Shown here: piece after piece, positions 7,996 through 15,655 of the stretch | Layout: each line of letters starts with the position of its first letter | Numbering within the stretch: position 1 is the stretch's first letter | Assembly (NCBI GenBank): GCA_947456845.1 | Contig: CANGUJ010000007.1 | Location: forward strand, 1 to 26,783 | DNA length: 26,783 bases | From: Burkholderiales bacterium | Lineage (GTDB): Bacteria; Pseudomonadota; Gammaproteobacteria; Burkholderiales; JAEUOS01 | Direction: 5' to 3' | Translations under genes and position numbers: made by a program | The notes under the pieces: generated by a model | What the model was told of the DNA's origin: nothing | Database searches by the model: none | The model's input: the letters and a program-made list of their open reading frames with translations, nothing else

Positions 7996-9008
7996 GAATC
8001 GTCATTGTCACCGACGCCGCGCCACCGCAGGTCAATGGGGTCGTGATCACGCTCGGGACGCTCGCGCAGGAACTCCGGCATCTGGGACATGAAGTGCACA
8101 TGGTGACCCCGGCAAGCTTCCGCACCATGCCATGCCCCACCTATCCGGAGATCCGGCTCGCGCTGTTTCCCGGCGCGGGGGTGCGGTGCGCGCTGGAATC
8201 GCTGGCACCCGAGGCGATCCATATCGCCACCGAAGGGCCGCTGGGAATCGCCGCACGCCGCATCTGCGTGCGGCGCGGCTGGCCGTTCACGACCTCGTAC
8301 CACACCCGCTACCCGGAGTACGTGCGTGCGCGTGCGCCGGTGCCCAAGGCGATCACCTACGCATGGCTGCGCCGCTTCCATTCCCGCGCGCAACGCGTCA
8401 TGGTGCCCACCGAGACGATCCGTGCCGACCTGCAGGAGCATGGTTTCGCCAATACGGTGATCTGGCCGCGCGGCGTGGATGTCGCGCGGTTCACTCCCGA
8501 GGGGCCTTGCGTAACGCGCGCCGATATCCCGCGTCCGGTTTTCGCCTACGTGGGGCGGGTGGCGGTGGAGAAAAACCTGACGGCCTTCCTGCGTCTGCAG
8601 CTGCCGGGCAGCAAATGGGTGGTCGGTGGCGGCCCGCAACTGGCAGCACTCAAGCGCGACTTTCCGGATGTGCATTTCGCCGGCGCTGTTGATCACCATG
8701 ACTTGCCGGCCTACTATCGCTGTGCCGACGCGTTTGTCTTTCCCAGCCTGACCGACACCTTTGGCCTGGTCTTGCTGGAGGCTCTTGCCTGCGGGGTCCC
8801 GGTGGCAGCCTTCCCGGTGGCCGGACCGGCAGACGTGGTGGGCACAAGCGGATCCGGTGTCCTTGATCATGATCTCAAGCGTGCTGCGCTCGGGGCGCTC
8901 GAGGTGCCGCGGGCGGCGGCGCGGGCGCATGCAATGAAGTTTTCGTGGGAGCGAGTCGCCAGCGTGTTCCTCGGCCACCTGGCGCCATTCAAGGCGATCA
9001 CGACTTGA
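7992..9008 (+). CDS. GT4 glycosyltransferase, probable diacylglycerol glycosyltransferase
   Basis: The product is a 338-residue GT-B fold, family 4 glycosyltransferase. Seen: N-terminal VIVTDAAPPQVNGVV acceptor-side motif, THis-rich TTSYHTRYPEYV region, the hinge FAYVGRVAVEKNL, and the donor-site E-x7-E-like block FPSLTDTFGLVLLEALACGVP. It overlaps plcP by four bases (ATGA), so the two are translationally coupled. In phosphate-starved rhizobia and marine bacteria the PlcP partner Agt adds hexose or hexuronic acid to the diacylglycerol released by PlcP, producing glycolipids that replace phospholipids. By context this gene is the Agt counterpart. The sugar donor and product cannot be told from sequence, and other GT4 mannosyltransferases are similar. 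Confidence 0.86.
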   Translation: MRIVIVTDAAPPQVNGVVITLGTLAQELRHLGHEVHMVTPASFRTMPCPTYPEIRLALFPGAGVRCALESLAPEAIHIATEGPLGIAARRICVRRGWPFTTSYHTRYPEYVRARAPVPKAITYAWLRRFHSRAQRVMVPTETIRADLQEHGFANTVIWPRGVDVARFTPEGPCVTRADIPRPVFAYVGRVAVEKNLTAFLRLQLPGSKWVVGGGPQLAALKRDFPDVHFAGAVDHHDLPAYYRCADAFVFPSLTDTFGLVLLEALACGVPVAAFPVAGPADVVGTSGSGVLDHDLKRAALGALEVPRAAARAHAMKFSWERVASVFLGHLAPFKAITT

Positions 9009-9012
9009 CACT

Positions 9013-9028
9013 CGCACGAAGTCGTGCG
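9013..9028 (+). terminator. Hairpin after the glycosyltransferase gene
   Basis: CGCACG and CGTGCG form a 6-bp stem around AAGT, starting 5 bases after the stop codon. No T-run follows, so intrinsic termination is doubtful; it may protect the transcript end or work with the second hairpin. Confidence 0.3.
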
Positions 9029-9044
9029 GTAGGTGCCCTCAATC

Positions 9045-9059
9045 GCACCGAAACGGTGC
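9045..9059 (+). terminator. Second hairpin, weak terminator candidate
   Basis: GCACCG-AAA-CGGTGC is a 6-bp GC-rich stem with a 3-base loop, followed after several bases by a TTTT. It lies 37 bases after the glycosyltransferase stop and about 100 bases before the next operon. The T-run is short and displaced, so this is only a candidate. Confidence 0.35.
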
Positions 9060-9147
9060 TGCCGGATTTTCGTCCAAGGTCGGGAAAAGGTCGAGAATAG
9101 TCTTGGAATCATTGCGTTAGCGTTGTCGTTCGAGGCTGGCACGCGGC

Positions 9148-9175
9148 TTGCTGCACACCATCTTGTATACATGAT
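9148..9175 (+). promoter_or_regulatory. Possible sigma70-type promoter of the ureide operon
   Basis: TTGCTG at 9148-9153 and CATGAT at 9170-9175 are separated by 16 bases and match -35 and -10 elements partially. The -10 lies inside the palindromic operator candidate, so a bound repressor would block it. Transcription would begin near 9182, leaving a very short or absent leader before atzF. Confidence 0.3.
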
Positions 9176-9176
9176 G
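9159..9176. promoter_or_regulatory. Candidate GntR/FCD operator (palindrome)
   Basis: CATCTTGTATACATGATG is palindromic at 16 of 18 positions, with an uninterrupted TGTATACA core. FCD-type GntR regulators often bind short palindromes of this GTATAC kind. It lies 7 bases before the earliest atzF start, and the operon's last gene encodes a GntR/FCD regulator. The pairing is inferred from position and motif style. Confidence 0.6.
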
Positions 9177-9183
9177 GATTTTT

Positions 9184-10995
9184 GTGGCAACCCCGATGCT
9201 CATTTCGCAGCTCCTCGCCCGCTACAAGTCAGGCAGCACCACGCCGCGCGAGGTTGCGCGCGAATGCGTGACCCGAATCGCGCAGACCGGGCCGGATTGC
9301 GCCTGGATTTCCCGTGTGCCCGCCGAGGCCCTGCTTGAAGAGGCCGCGCGCCTAGAACAAGCGCTCGCCGACAGCGGCTTCGACTGGGCGCGCTTTCCGC
9401 TCTACGGCATTCCCTTCGCCATCAAGGACAACATCGACGCGCACGGCCTGCCCACCACCGCGGGCTGCCCGGCCTACGCCTACACGCCTTCCGCGGATGC
9501 TGAAGTGGTCCGGCGCTTGCGCGAGGCCGGGGCGCTCATGATCGGCAAGACCAATCTCGACCAGTTCGCCACCGGGCTGGTCGGTACGCGCTCGCCCTAT
9601 GGCGCCGTGCCCAACACGTTCAATCCCGCCTACGTGTCCGGCGGGTCTTCCTCCGGTTCTGCCTCGGTGGTGGCGCGCGGGCTGGTGGCATTCGCGCTCG
9701 GCAGCGACACCGCCGGATCGGGGCGCGTGCCGGCCGGGTTCAACAACATCGTGGGCTTGAAGCCGACCCGCGGCGCGCTCTCGGCGCGCGGCATGGTGCC
9801 GGCTTGCCGTACGCTCGACTGCGTCTCCATCTTCGCCCTGACCGCCGCGGATGCGCGCGCGGTGCTGGCGGTCGCGGCCGGTTACGACGCGGCCGACGCC
9901 TACTCGCGCCCCCCCGGCCCGCCGGTGGCGCTACCGGCGTCCCTGCGCGTCGGCATTCCGCGCAAGGCGGCGTTTCTCGGCGACGCGCTGCAGGCGCGCG
10001 CCTACGAAAAGGCGCTTGCCCAGGCGCGCGGTCTGGGCGCAAGCCTGGTCGAGCTGGATTTCAGTGCGCTGGCCGAAACCGCGGCGCTGCTTTATCAGGG
10101 CCCATGGGTCGCCGAACGCCATGCCGCCATCGAGGACTTGATGCGCGACCGCCCGGAGCAGATCGAGGCGACCGTGCGCACGGTCATCGGCCAGGCGGCC
10201 AGGTATTCGGCCACGGATGCCTTCAAGGCGCAGTACCGGCTCGAGGAACTGCGCCGCCGGGTTGCGCCGATGTGGGCCGATATAGACGTGCTGATGGTGC
10301 CGACCGCGCCCACCATCTACACCATAGCCCAGGTCAATGCCGATCCCGTTGCCAGGAACAGCGACCTCGGCATCTACACCAACTTCGTCAACTTCCTGGA
10401 CATGAGCGCGCTGGCGGTGCCGGCCGCCCTGCGCGAGGACGGCCTGCCATTCGGGGTGACCTTCATCGCCCCCGCCTGGGCGGACGCGGCGTTGTGTGAA
10501 CTGGCGCAACGCTGGCAGGCCGCCAGCGGCCTCACCCTCGGCGCCACCGGGATGGCGCTTCCCGAGGCGGGCGTGCCGTCGGCGGGCGATGAGAAGCCCG
10601 GCGCGGGGCAGGTGCGCGTAGCCGTGGTGGGCGCCCATCTTTCAGGCATGCCGCTCAACCACCAGCTCACCAGCCGGGGAGGGCGGCTGGTGCGCCAGGC
10701 CCGCACCGCGCCGGCATACCGCCTGTTCGCGCTGCCCGGCACCACGCCGCCCAAGCCCGGCCTGAAACGAGTCGGGTCCGACGGGGCGGCCATCGCGCTC
10801 GAGCTCTGGGACATGCCGCTGGACGGCTTCGGTGCGTTCGTCGAGGAAGTGCCTGCGCCGCTGGCGATCGGCACGCTCGAGCTCGACGACGGCACCTGGA
10901 CCAAGGGCTTCGTCTGCGAACCGCTGGCCCTCGAAGGCGCTGCGGACATCACCCGTTTCGGCGGCTGGCGCGCCTATGTCGCCAGCCGTGCCTGA
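9184..10995 (+). CDS. atzF: Allophanate hydrolase (amidase-signature family)
   Basis: AtzF hydrolyses allophanate, ending in ammonia and carbon dioxide. The 603-residue protein has an amidase-signature domain (about 1-450) with the Ser-cisSer-Lys triad: Lys81 in PFAIKDNID, Ser155 in SGGSSSGSA and Ser179 in TAGSGRVPAG. These spacings (74 and 24) equal those of Pseudomonas sp. ADP AtzF (Lys91, Ser165, Ser189). A C-terminal domain (about 475-603) with VAVVGAHLSGMPLN and ITRFGGWRAY is the allophanate-hydrolase-specific domain missing from ordinary amidases. The start is GTG at 9184 or ATG at 9196; neither has a clear ribosome binding site and the operator palindrome lies directly upstream. It is first in a ten-gene operon. 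No urea carboxylase gene is adjacent, so allophanate must come from another source, probably the AtzG/E/H-like proteins. Confidence 0.94.
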   Translation: MATPMLISQLLARYKSGSTTPREVARECVTRIAQTGPDCAWISRVPAEALLEEAARLEQALADSGFDWARFPLYGIPFAIKDNIDAHGLPTTAGCPAYAYTPSADAEVVRRLREAGALMIGKTNLDQFATGLVGTRSPYGAVPNTFNPAYVSGGSSSGSASVVARGLVAFALGSDTAGSGRVPAGFNNIVGLKPTRGALSARGMVPACRTLDCVSIFALTAADARAVLAVAAGYDAADAYSRPPGPPVALPASLRVGIPRKAAFLGDALQARAYEKALAQARGLGASLVELDFSALAETAALLYQGPWVAERHAAIEDLMRDRPEQIEATVRTVIGQAARYSATDAFKAQYRLEELRRRVAPMWADIDVLMVPTAPTIYTIAQVNADPVARNSDLGIYTNFVNFLDMSALAVPAALREDGLPFGVTFIAPAWADAALCELAQRWQAASGLTLGATGMALPEAGVPSAGDEKPGAGQVRVAVVGAHLSGMPLNHQLTSRGGRLVRQARTAPAYRLFALPGTTPPKPGLKRVGSDGAAIALELWDMPLDGFGAFVEEVPAPLAIGTLELDDGTWTKGFVCEPLALEGAADITRFGGWRAYVASRA

Positions 10996-11040
10996 CGCCT
11001 TCCCCTCTGTTTCAACTTCCACCCTGCCAAGGAGAACACC

Positions 11041-12660
11041 ATGAAGCGACGCAAATTCCTGCAAACCGGCGCGATCGGCGCCGCTTCTGCCGCAGCGCCG
11101 GCGCTGTGGACCGCCGCCGCGCTCGCGCAGGGGCGCCCCAAGGATGTTCTGGTGGTCGCCAACGAATTCGGCCCGAACTCGCTCGACATCCACACCGTGG
11201 GCGCCAACCGGCCCAGCTACTCGGTCTCGTGGATGTGCTACGACCGGCTCATGACCTTCGGCAAGAAAAAGCTTCCCGACGGCCAGGTCATGTACGACTA
11301 CACCAAGCTCGAGCCGGAGCTGGCCGAGTCCTGGAAGATCGCCCCTGACGGCAATTCGGTGACCTTCAAGCTGCGCAAGGGCGCCAAGTTCCACGACGGC
11401 ACGCCGATCACCGCCAAGGATGTGAAGTGGTCGTTCGACCGTGCCGTCGCGGTCGGCGGTTTTCCGACCTTCCAGATGAAGGCCGGCTCGCTCGAGGACC
11501 CCAAGCAGTTCATCGTGGTCGACGACCAGACCTTCCGGGTCGATTTCGTGCGGCGCGACAAGATGACCATGAACGACATCGCCGTGCCGGTGCCGTCGAT
11601 CTTCAACTCCGAGCTGGTCAAGAAGAACGCCACGCCACAGGACCCGTGGGGCCTGAACTGGACCAAGAGCAACATCGCCGGCGGCGGCGCCTTCAAAGTG
11701 GAATCCTGGAAGCCCGGGCAGGAAATCATCTACGTGCGCAACGACGACTGGAAGAACGGCCCGCTGCCTGCCTTGAAGCGCGTGATCCAGCGCGACGTGC
11801 CCAACGCCGGCAACCGCCGCGCGCTGCTGGTCAAGGGCGACATCGACATGACCTACAGCCTGCCGCCCAAGGACTTCTCCGAGGTGGCCAAGGAAGGTGG
11901 CAACGTCAAGGTCAACTCCATGCCGATCGAGAATTCGATCTGGTACCTGGGCATGCTGACGACCAAGCCGCCGTTCAACAATCCCAAGGTGCGCCAGGCC
12001 ATCGCCTGGGCCGTGCCCTACGACAAGCTCTACGAATCCGCGCTCTACGGCCGCGGGGCCAAAATGTATGGCGCGGCCTCCAACGACGTCAAGACCATCG
12101 CCTGGCCCCAGCCCACCGGCTACAAGACCGACGTCGCCCGCGCCAAGGCGCTGCTCAAGGAAGCCGGATTCGAGAACGGCTTCGAGACCACGCTGTCCTT
12201 CGACCTCGGCAACGGCACGGTGTCCGAGCCGATGGCCATCCTGATCCAGGAGAGCCTGGCCTCCATCGGCATCAAGACCACCATCAACAAGGTGCCGGGC
12301 GCCAACTGGCGCGCCCAGCTGCTCAAGAAGGACATGCCACTGATCGTGAATCGCTTCGGTGGCTGGCTCAACTACCCGGAGTATTTCTTCTACTGGTGCT
12401 ATCACAGCCAGGACGCCGTGTTCAACACCATGAGTTACAAGAACCCGACGCTCGACAAGATGATCATCAACGCCAAGTTCGCCGAGAGCAAGGCGATCTA
12501 CGACGGCGAGGTCAAGGCGATGCTCAAGCTCGCCTACGAGGAGGTGCCGCGCGTGCCGCTGTTCCAGCCGCTCATGGATGTGGCCATGCAGAAGAACGTG
12601 CAGGGCTACATGTACTGGTTCCACCTCGAACCCGACTACCGCCAGATTTCCAAGACTTAA
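11041..12660 (+). CDS. ABC transporter substrate-binding protein, family 5 (Dpp/Opp type), Tat-exported
   Basis: The 539-residue periplasmic protein should capture the operon's substrate and deliver it to the Dpp-type permeases encoded downstream. The N-terminus has a twin-arginine signal (RRKFLQ at 3-8), a hydrophobic stretch and an ALA-type cleavage site near residue 29-30. The family 5 signature is visible around LEPELAESWKIAPDGNSVTFKLRKGAKFHDGTPITAKDVKWSFDR, and the C-terminal half has AIAWAVPYDKLYESALYGRG. AAGGAG lies six bases before the ATG. Family 5 proteins bind peptides, nickel, opines and other small molecules, so family membership does not give the ligand; the neighbouring amidohydrolases suggest a ureide or amide. 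The gene sits between atzF and atzG, 45 and 9 bases away. Confidence 0.93.
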   Translation: MKRRKFLQTGAIGAASAAAPALWTAAALAQGRPKDVLVVANEFGPNSLDIHTVGANRPSYSVSWMCYDRLMTFGKKKLPDGQVMYDYTKLEPELAESWKIAPDGNSVTFKLRKGAKFHDGTPITAKDVKWSFDRAVAVGGFPTFQMKAGSLEDPKQFIVVDDQTFRVDFVRRDKMTMNDIAVPVPSIFNSELVKKNATPQDPWGLNWTKSNIAGGGAFKVESWKPGQEIIYVRNDDWKNGPLPALKRVIQRDVPNAGNRRALLVKGDIDMTYSLPPKDFSEVAKEGGNVKVNSMPIENSIWYLGMLTTKPPFNNPKVRQAIAWAVPYDKLYESALYGRGAKMYGAASNDVKTIAWPQPTGYKTDVARAKALLKEAGFENGFETTLSFDLGNGTVSEPMAILIQESLASIGIKTTINKVPGANWRAQLLKKDMPLIVNRFGGWLNYPEYFFYWCYHSQDAVFNTMSYKNPTLDKMIINAKFAESKAIYDGEVKAMLKLAYEEVPRVPLFQPLMDVAMQKNVQGYMYWFHLEPDYRQISKT

Positions 12661-12669
12661 GGAGCTGCG

Positions 12670-12852
12670 ATGACCACGGATCAGATGTCCGCTTACATCG
12701 CCGCGGCCGCCGCCGCGATCGATTTGCCGATCGCGCCCGAGCACATGCCGGGCGTGCTGGAAAACTTCGAGCGACTGGCCGGCATCGCGGCCCAGGTCGA
12801 CGCTTTCCCGCTGGCGCCGGAAAACGAGCCCGCTCCGGTCTGGCGGCCATGA
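12670..12852 (+). CDS. atzG: AtzG/HpxX-like small subunit (DUF4089)
   Basis: This 60-residue protein resembles AtzG, the GatC-like partner of AtzE in 1-carboxybiuret hydrolase, and HpxX of oxalurate catabolism. Recognisable features are an N-terminal helix, the LPIAPEHMPGVLENFERLAGIA stretch split around residues 18-39, and the short C-terminal FPL..ENEPAPVWRP tail that wraps the amidase partner. AAGGAG overlapping the preceding stop codon serves as ribosome binding site. Its stop overlaps the atzE start (ATGA), so the two subunits are translationally coupled, as expected for a stoichiometric complex. It is a few residues shorter than Pseudomonas sp. ADP AtzG. Confidence 0.85.
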   Translation: MTTDQMSAYIAAAAAAIDLPIAPEHMPGVLENFERLAGIAAQVDAFPLAPENEPAPVWRP

Positions 12853-14246
12853 ACGGCCTGCACGAACTGACCGCCCTGGATGCGGCGGCGAAGGTCCGCT
12901 CCGGCGAGGTCACGGCGCAGGCCCTGGCGGAGGCTGCGCTGGCACGCGTCGCGGCGGTGGACGGCCGGGTCAATGCCTTCACCGAGGTCACGCGCGAGCG
13001 CGCGCTCGCCGAGGCGGCCGCGGTGGACGCCGCGCGTGCCGCCGGGCGGACCCTGCCGTTGCTGGCCGGGGTGCCGTACGCGGTCAAGAACCTGTTCGAC
13101 ATCGAGGGCCTCACCACCCTGGCCGGATCGAAGATCAACCGCGACCTGCCGCCCGCGTCGGCCGATTGCACGCTGGTCGGGCAGATGAAGGCGGCGGGCG
13201 CGGTCCTGGTGGGCGCGCTCAACATGGACGAGTACGCCTTCGGTTTCACCACCGAGAATACGCACTACGGGCCGTGCCGCAATCCGCACGACCTCACGCG
13301 CATCGCCGGCGGGTCCTCCGGCGGATCCGCGGCGGCCGTCGCCGCCGGCATGGTGCCGCTGACGCTGGGCACCGACACCAACGGGTCGATCCGCGTGCCG
13401 GCCTCCCTGTGCGGCGTGTTCGGCATCAAGCCCACCTACGGACGGCTGTCGCGCAAGGGTAGCTATCCGTTCACCGGCAGTTTCGACCATGTCGGGCCGT
13501 TCGCGCGCAGCGCGCGCGACCTCGCCGCCGCGTACGACGCCCTGCAATGCATCGACCAGGGCGATCCGGCGCAATCCGCGCGGGAAGTGGAGCCGACGTC
13601 GGGCACGCTCGCCAAGGGTGTGGACGGATTGCGCATCGCCATCGCCGGCGACTATTTCGAGAGCCATGCCACCCCTGCCGCGCTGCAGGCGCGCGACATC
13701 GTGGCCGCCGCCCTCGGCGCATCCCGCCGGGTGACGCTGCCGCAGGCGCAGCTGGCGCGCGGCGCCGCCTTCATGATCACCGCCGTCGAGGGCAGCCAAC
13801 TGCATCTCCCGGACCTGCGCACGCGGCCGGACGATTTCGACCCGCTCATCCGCGACCGCTTCATCGCCAACGCGCTGGCGCCGGCCGCCTGGTACATGCA
13901 GGCGCAGCGGTTCCGCCGCTGGTTCCATGACCAGGTCATGCACGTCTTCGAGACCGTCGACATCGTCATCGCGCCCGCCACGCCCACCCATGCCACGCCG
14001 ATCGGCGCACCTGCCTTCGAGCTCAACGGCGCGCAGGTGCCCGCGCGTCCGTCGATGGGGCTGCTTACCCAGCCCCTGTCGTTCATCGGCTTGCCGATCG
14101 TCGCGGTGCCGGTACCGCAGCCCGGCCTGCTGCCCATCGGCGTGCAGGTGATCGCCCGGCCATGGCACGAGGCGGACGCGTTGCGAGTGGCGGCGTGGCT
14201 TGAGGCGCGCGGTGTTGCACAATCGCCGGTCGTCAACCCTGTTTAA
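12849..14246 (+). CDS. atzE: AtzE-like amidohydrolase (amidase-signature family)
   Basis: The 465-residue protein has the amidase-signature triad Lys80 (PYAVKNLFD), Ser156 (AGGSSGGSAA) and Ser180 (TNGSIRVPAS), and matches the AtzE/HpxY group rather than GatA. AtzE of Pseudomonas sp. ADP, in complex with AtzG, deaminates 1-carboxybiuret in cyanuric acid breakdown; HpxY homologues are needed for oxalurate use. The ATG at 12849 overlaps the atzG stop by four bases, fixing the start; the open frame extends far upstream but only as a shadow of the binding-protein gene. Unlike AtzF it lacks a second domain. With no cyanuric acid hydrolase in view the substrate is open: carboxybiuret, oxalurate and a different ureide all fit. 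Confidence 0.9.
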   Translation: MNGLHELTALDAAAKVRSGEVTAQALAEAALARVAAVDGRVNAFTEVTRERALAEAAAVDAARAAGRTLPLLAGVPYAVKNLFDIEGLTTLAGSKINRDLPPASADCTLVGQMKAAGAVLVGALNMDEYAFGFTTENTHYGPCRNPHDLTRIAGGSSGGSAAAVAAGMVPLTLGTDTNGSIRVPASLCGVFGIKPTYGRLSRKGSYPFTGSFDHVGPFARSARDLAAAYDALQCIDQGDPAQSAREVEPTSGTLAKGVDGLRIAIAGDYFESHATPAALQARDIVAAALGASRRVTLPQAQLARGAAFMITAVEGSQLHLPDLRTRPDDFDPLIRDRFIANALAPAAWYMQAQRFRRWFHDQVMHVFETVDIVIAPATPTHATPIGAPAFELNGAQVPARPSMGLLTQPLSFIGLPIVAVPVPQPGLLPIGVQVIARPWHEADALRVAAWLEARGVAQSPVVNPV

Positions 14247-14255
14247 GGAAACGCC

Positions 14256-14645
14256 ATGCTTGAAATCAACATCCCCGAGGTCGTCGCCGAAGTCACGGTG
14301 GCGTTCCAGCGCTACGAAGTCGCGCTCAACGCCAACGACGTGGCGGTGCTCGATGAACTTTTCTGGAAGAGCCCGCTGACCCTGCGCTACGGCATGGGCG
14401 AAAACCTCTACGGCTACGACCAGATCGCCGCCTTCCGGTCGGCGCGCTCGCCGGCCGGTCTGGCGCGCACCATCAGCGGCACGCTGATCACCACCTACGG
14501 GCGCGACATGGCCACCGCCAACACGATGTTCGAGCGCGAGACCGTGCCGGGCAAGATCGGCCGGCAGAGCCAGACCTGGATGCGCACCGACCAGGGCTGG
14601 CGCGTGGTGTCCGCGCATGTGAGCCTGATCGCGAAGCCGGCATGA
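14256..14645 (+). CDS. atzH: AtzH/HpxZ-like protein (DUF3225, NTF2-like fold)
   Basis: The 129-residue protein belongs to the DUF3225 group of SnoaL/NTF2-like proteins. Typical blocks are VAFQRYEVALNANDV, LDELFWKSPLTLRYG and GENLYGYDQIAAFR, followed by TISGTLITTYGRD and RQSQTWMRTDQGWRVVSAHVS. AtzH of Pseudomonas sp. ADP is a decarboxylating amidohydrolase that converts 1,3-dicarboxyurea to allophanate, the AtzF substrate; HpxZ is the oxalurate-cluster homologue. AAGGAAA before the ATG is a reasonable ribosome binding site. Its stop overlaps the permease start (ATGA). Presence of AtzG, AtzE, AtzH and AtzF together supports a route through dicarboxyurea-like intermediates to allophanate. Confidence 0.87.
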   Translation: MLEINIPEVVAEVTVAFQRYEVALNANDVAVLDELFWKSPLTLRYGMGENLYGYDQIAAFRSARSPAGLARTISGTLITTYGRDMATANTMFERETVPGKIGRQSQTWMRTDQGWRVVSAHVSLIAKPA

Positions 14646-15655
14646 TTCGCGTGATCGCCCTGCGCCTGATCGGCGCGATTCCCAACCTGATCGGCGTGGT
14701 GGTGGTCACCTTCCTGCTCACGCGCGAGCTGCCCGGCGATCCGGCGGCGTTCTTTGCCGGCGCCGCGGCCACGCCCGAGGCGGTGGAGCAGATCCGCGAA
14801 AAGCTCGGCTTGAACAAGACGCTCATCGAGCAGTTCGGGCTGTACCTGTTCGACCTTGCGCGCGGCGATTTCGGGCAGAGCCTGTCGACCGGCCAGCCGG
14901 TGCTGACCGAGCTTGTGCAGCGCCTGCCGGCTTCGCTCGAGCTCACGTTCTTCGCGCTGCTCCTGGCGACCATCATCGCCCTGCCGCTGGGCATCATGGC
15001 CGCCACCCGGCCGGGGTCTTGGATCGACCACCTGTGCCGCCTGATCACCACCGCCGGGGTGTCGCTGCCGACCTTCTTCACCGGGCTGTTGCTGGCCTAC
15101 GTGTTCTACTTCCTGCTGGGCATCGCGCCTTCGCCGCTGGGCCGGCTCGACCCGGTGTTCTCGCCGCCGAGACCGGTCACCGGCATGTACCTGATCGACA
15201 GCCTGCTGGCCGGCGAGGGTGCGCTGTTCCGCGCCTGCCTGGCGCAACTGATACTGCCCGCAATCACCATGGGCGTGTTCGTTCTCGCGCCGCTGGCGCG
15301 CATGACGCGCGCCTCGATGCTGGGTGTGCTGTCGTCGGATTTCATCCGCACCGCGCGCGCCTCCGGCCTGGCGTCCTCAACCGTGCTCTACACCTACGCC
15401 TTCCGCAACGCGCTCCTGCCGGTGGTCACCACCCTGGGCATGGTGTTCTCGTTCCTGCTCGGCTCGAACGTGCTGGTGGAAAAGGTGTTCGCCTGGCCCG
15501 GCATCGGCTCCTATGCGATCGAGTCCCTGACCGCCTCCGACTACGCCCCCATCCAGGGGTTCGTTCTGACCATGGGCGTGCTGTATGTGCTGCTCAACCT
15601 GTCGATCGACCTGATCTACGGGCTGATCGACCCGCGCGTCGGACTGGAAGCCTGA
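14642..15655 (+). CDS. ABC transporter permease, DppB type
   Basis: The 337-residue inner-membrane protein is the first permease subunit of a Dpp/Opp-type importer. Seen: N-terminal membrane helix with FLLTRELPGDPAAFF, the AREKLGLN-like segment (IREKLGLNKTLIEQFGLYL), five further hydrophobic segments, and the cytoplasmic ATPase-coupling EAA loop with IRTARASGLASSTVLYTYAFRNALLPV. The C-terminus ends with the usual LIYGLIDPR(V). The start overlaps atzH by four bases and its stop shares a base with the next gene, so translation is coupled across the hydrolase and transporter halves of the operon. Confidence 0.94.
   Translation: MIRVIALRLIGAIPNLIGVVVVTFLLTRELPGDPAAFFAGAAATPEAVEQIREKLGLNKTLIEQFGLYLFDLARGDFGQSLSTGQPVLTELVQRLPASLELTFFALLLATIIALPLGIMAATRPGSWIDHLCRLITTAGVSLPTFFTGLLLAYVFYFLLGIAPSPLGRLDPVFSPPRPVTGMYLIDSLLAGEGALFRACLAQLILPAITMGVFVLAPLARMTRASMLGVLSSDFIRTARASGLASSTVLYTYAFRNALLPVVTTLGMVFSFLLGSNVLVEKVFAWPGIGSYAIESLTASDYAPIQGFVLTMGVLYVLLNLSIDLIYGLIDPRVGLEA

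Noticed and set aside
10642..12744. 700-residue open frame opposite the binding-protein gene
   Set aside because: Antisense to a clear family 5 binding protein; no motif, His/Gly/Val-rich shadow.
11427..12848. Long N-terminal extension of the atzE frame
   Set aside because: It reads through the binding-protein and atzG genes in another frame with Arg/Gln-rich shadow sequence; the ATG at 12849 coupled to the atzG stop is the real start.
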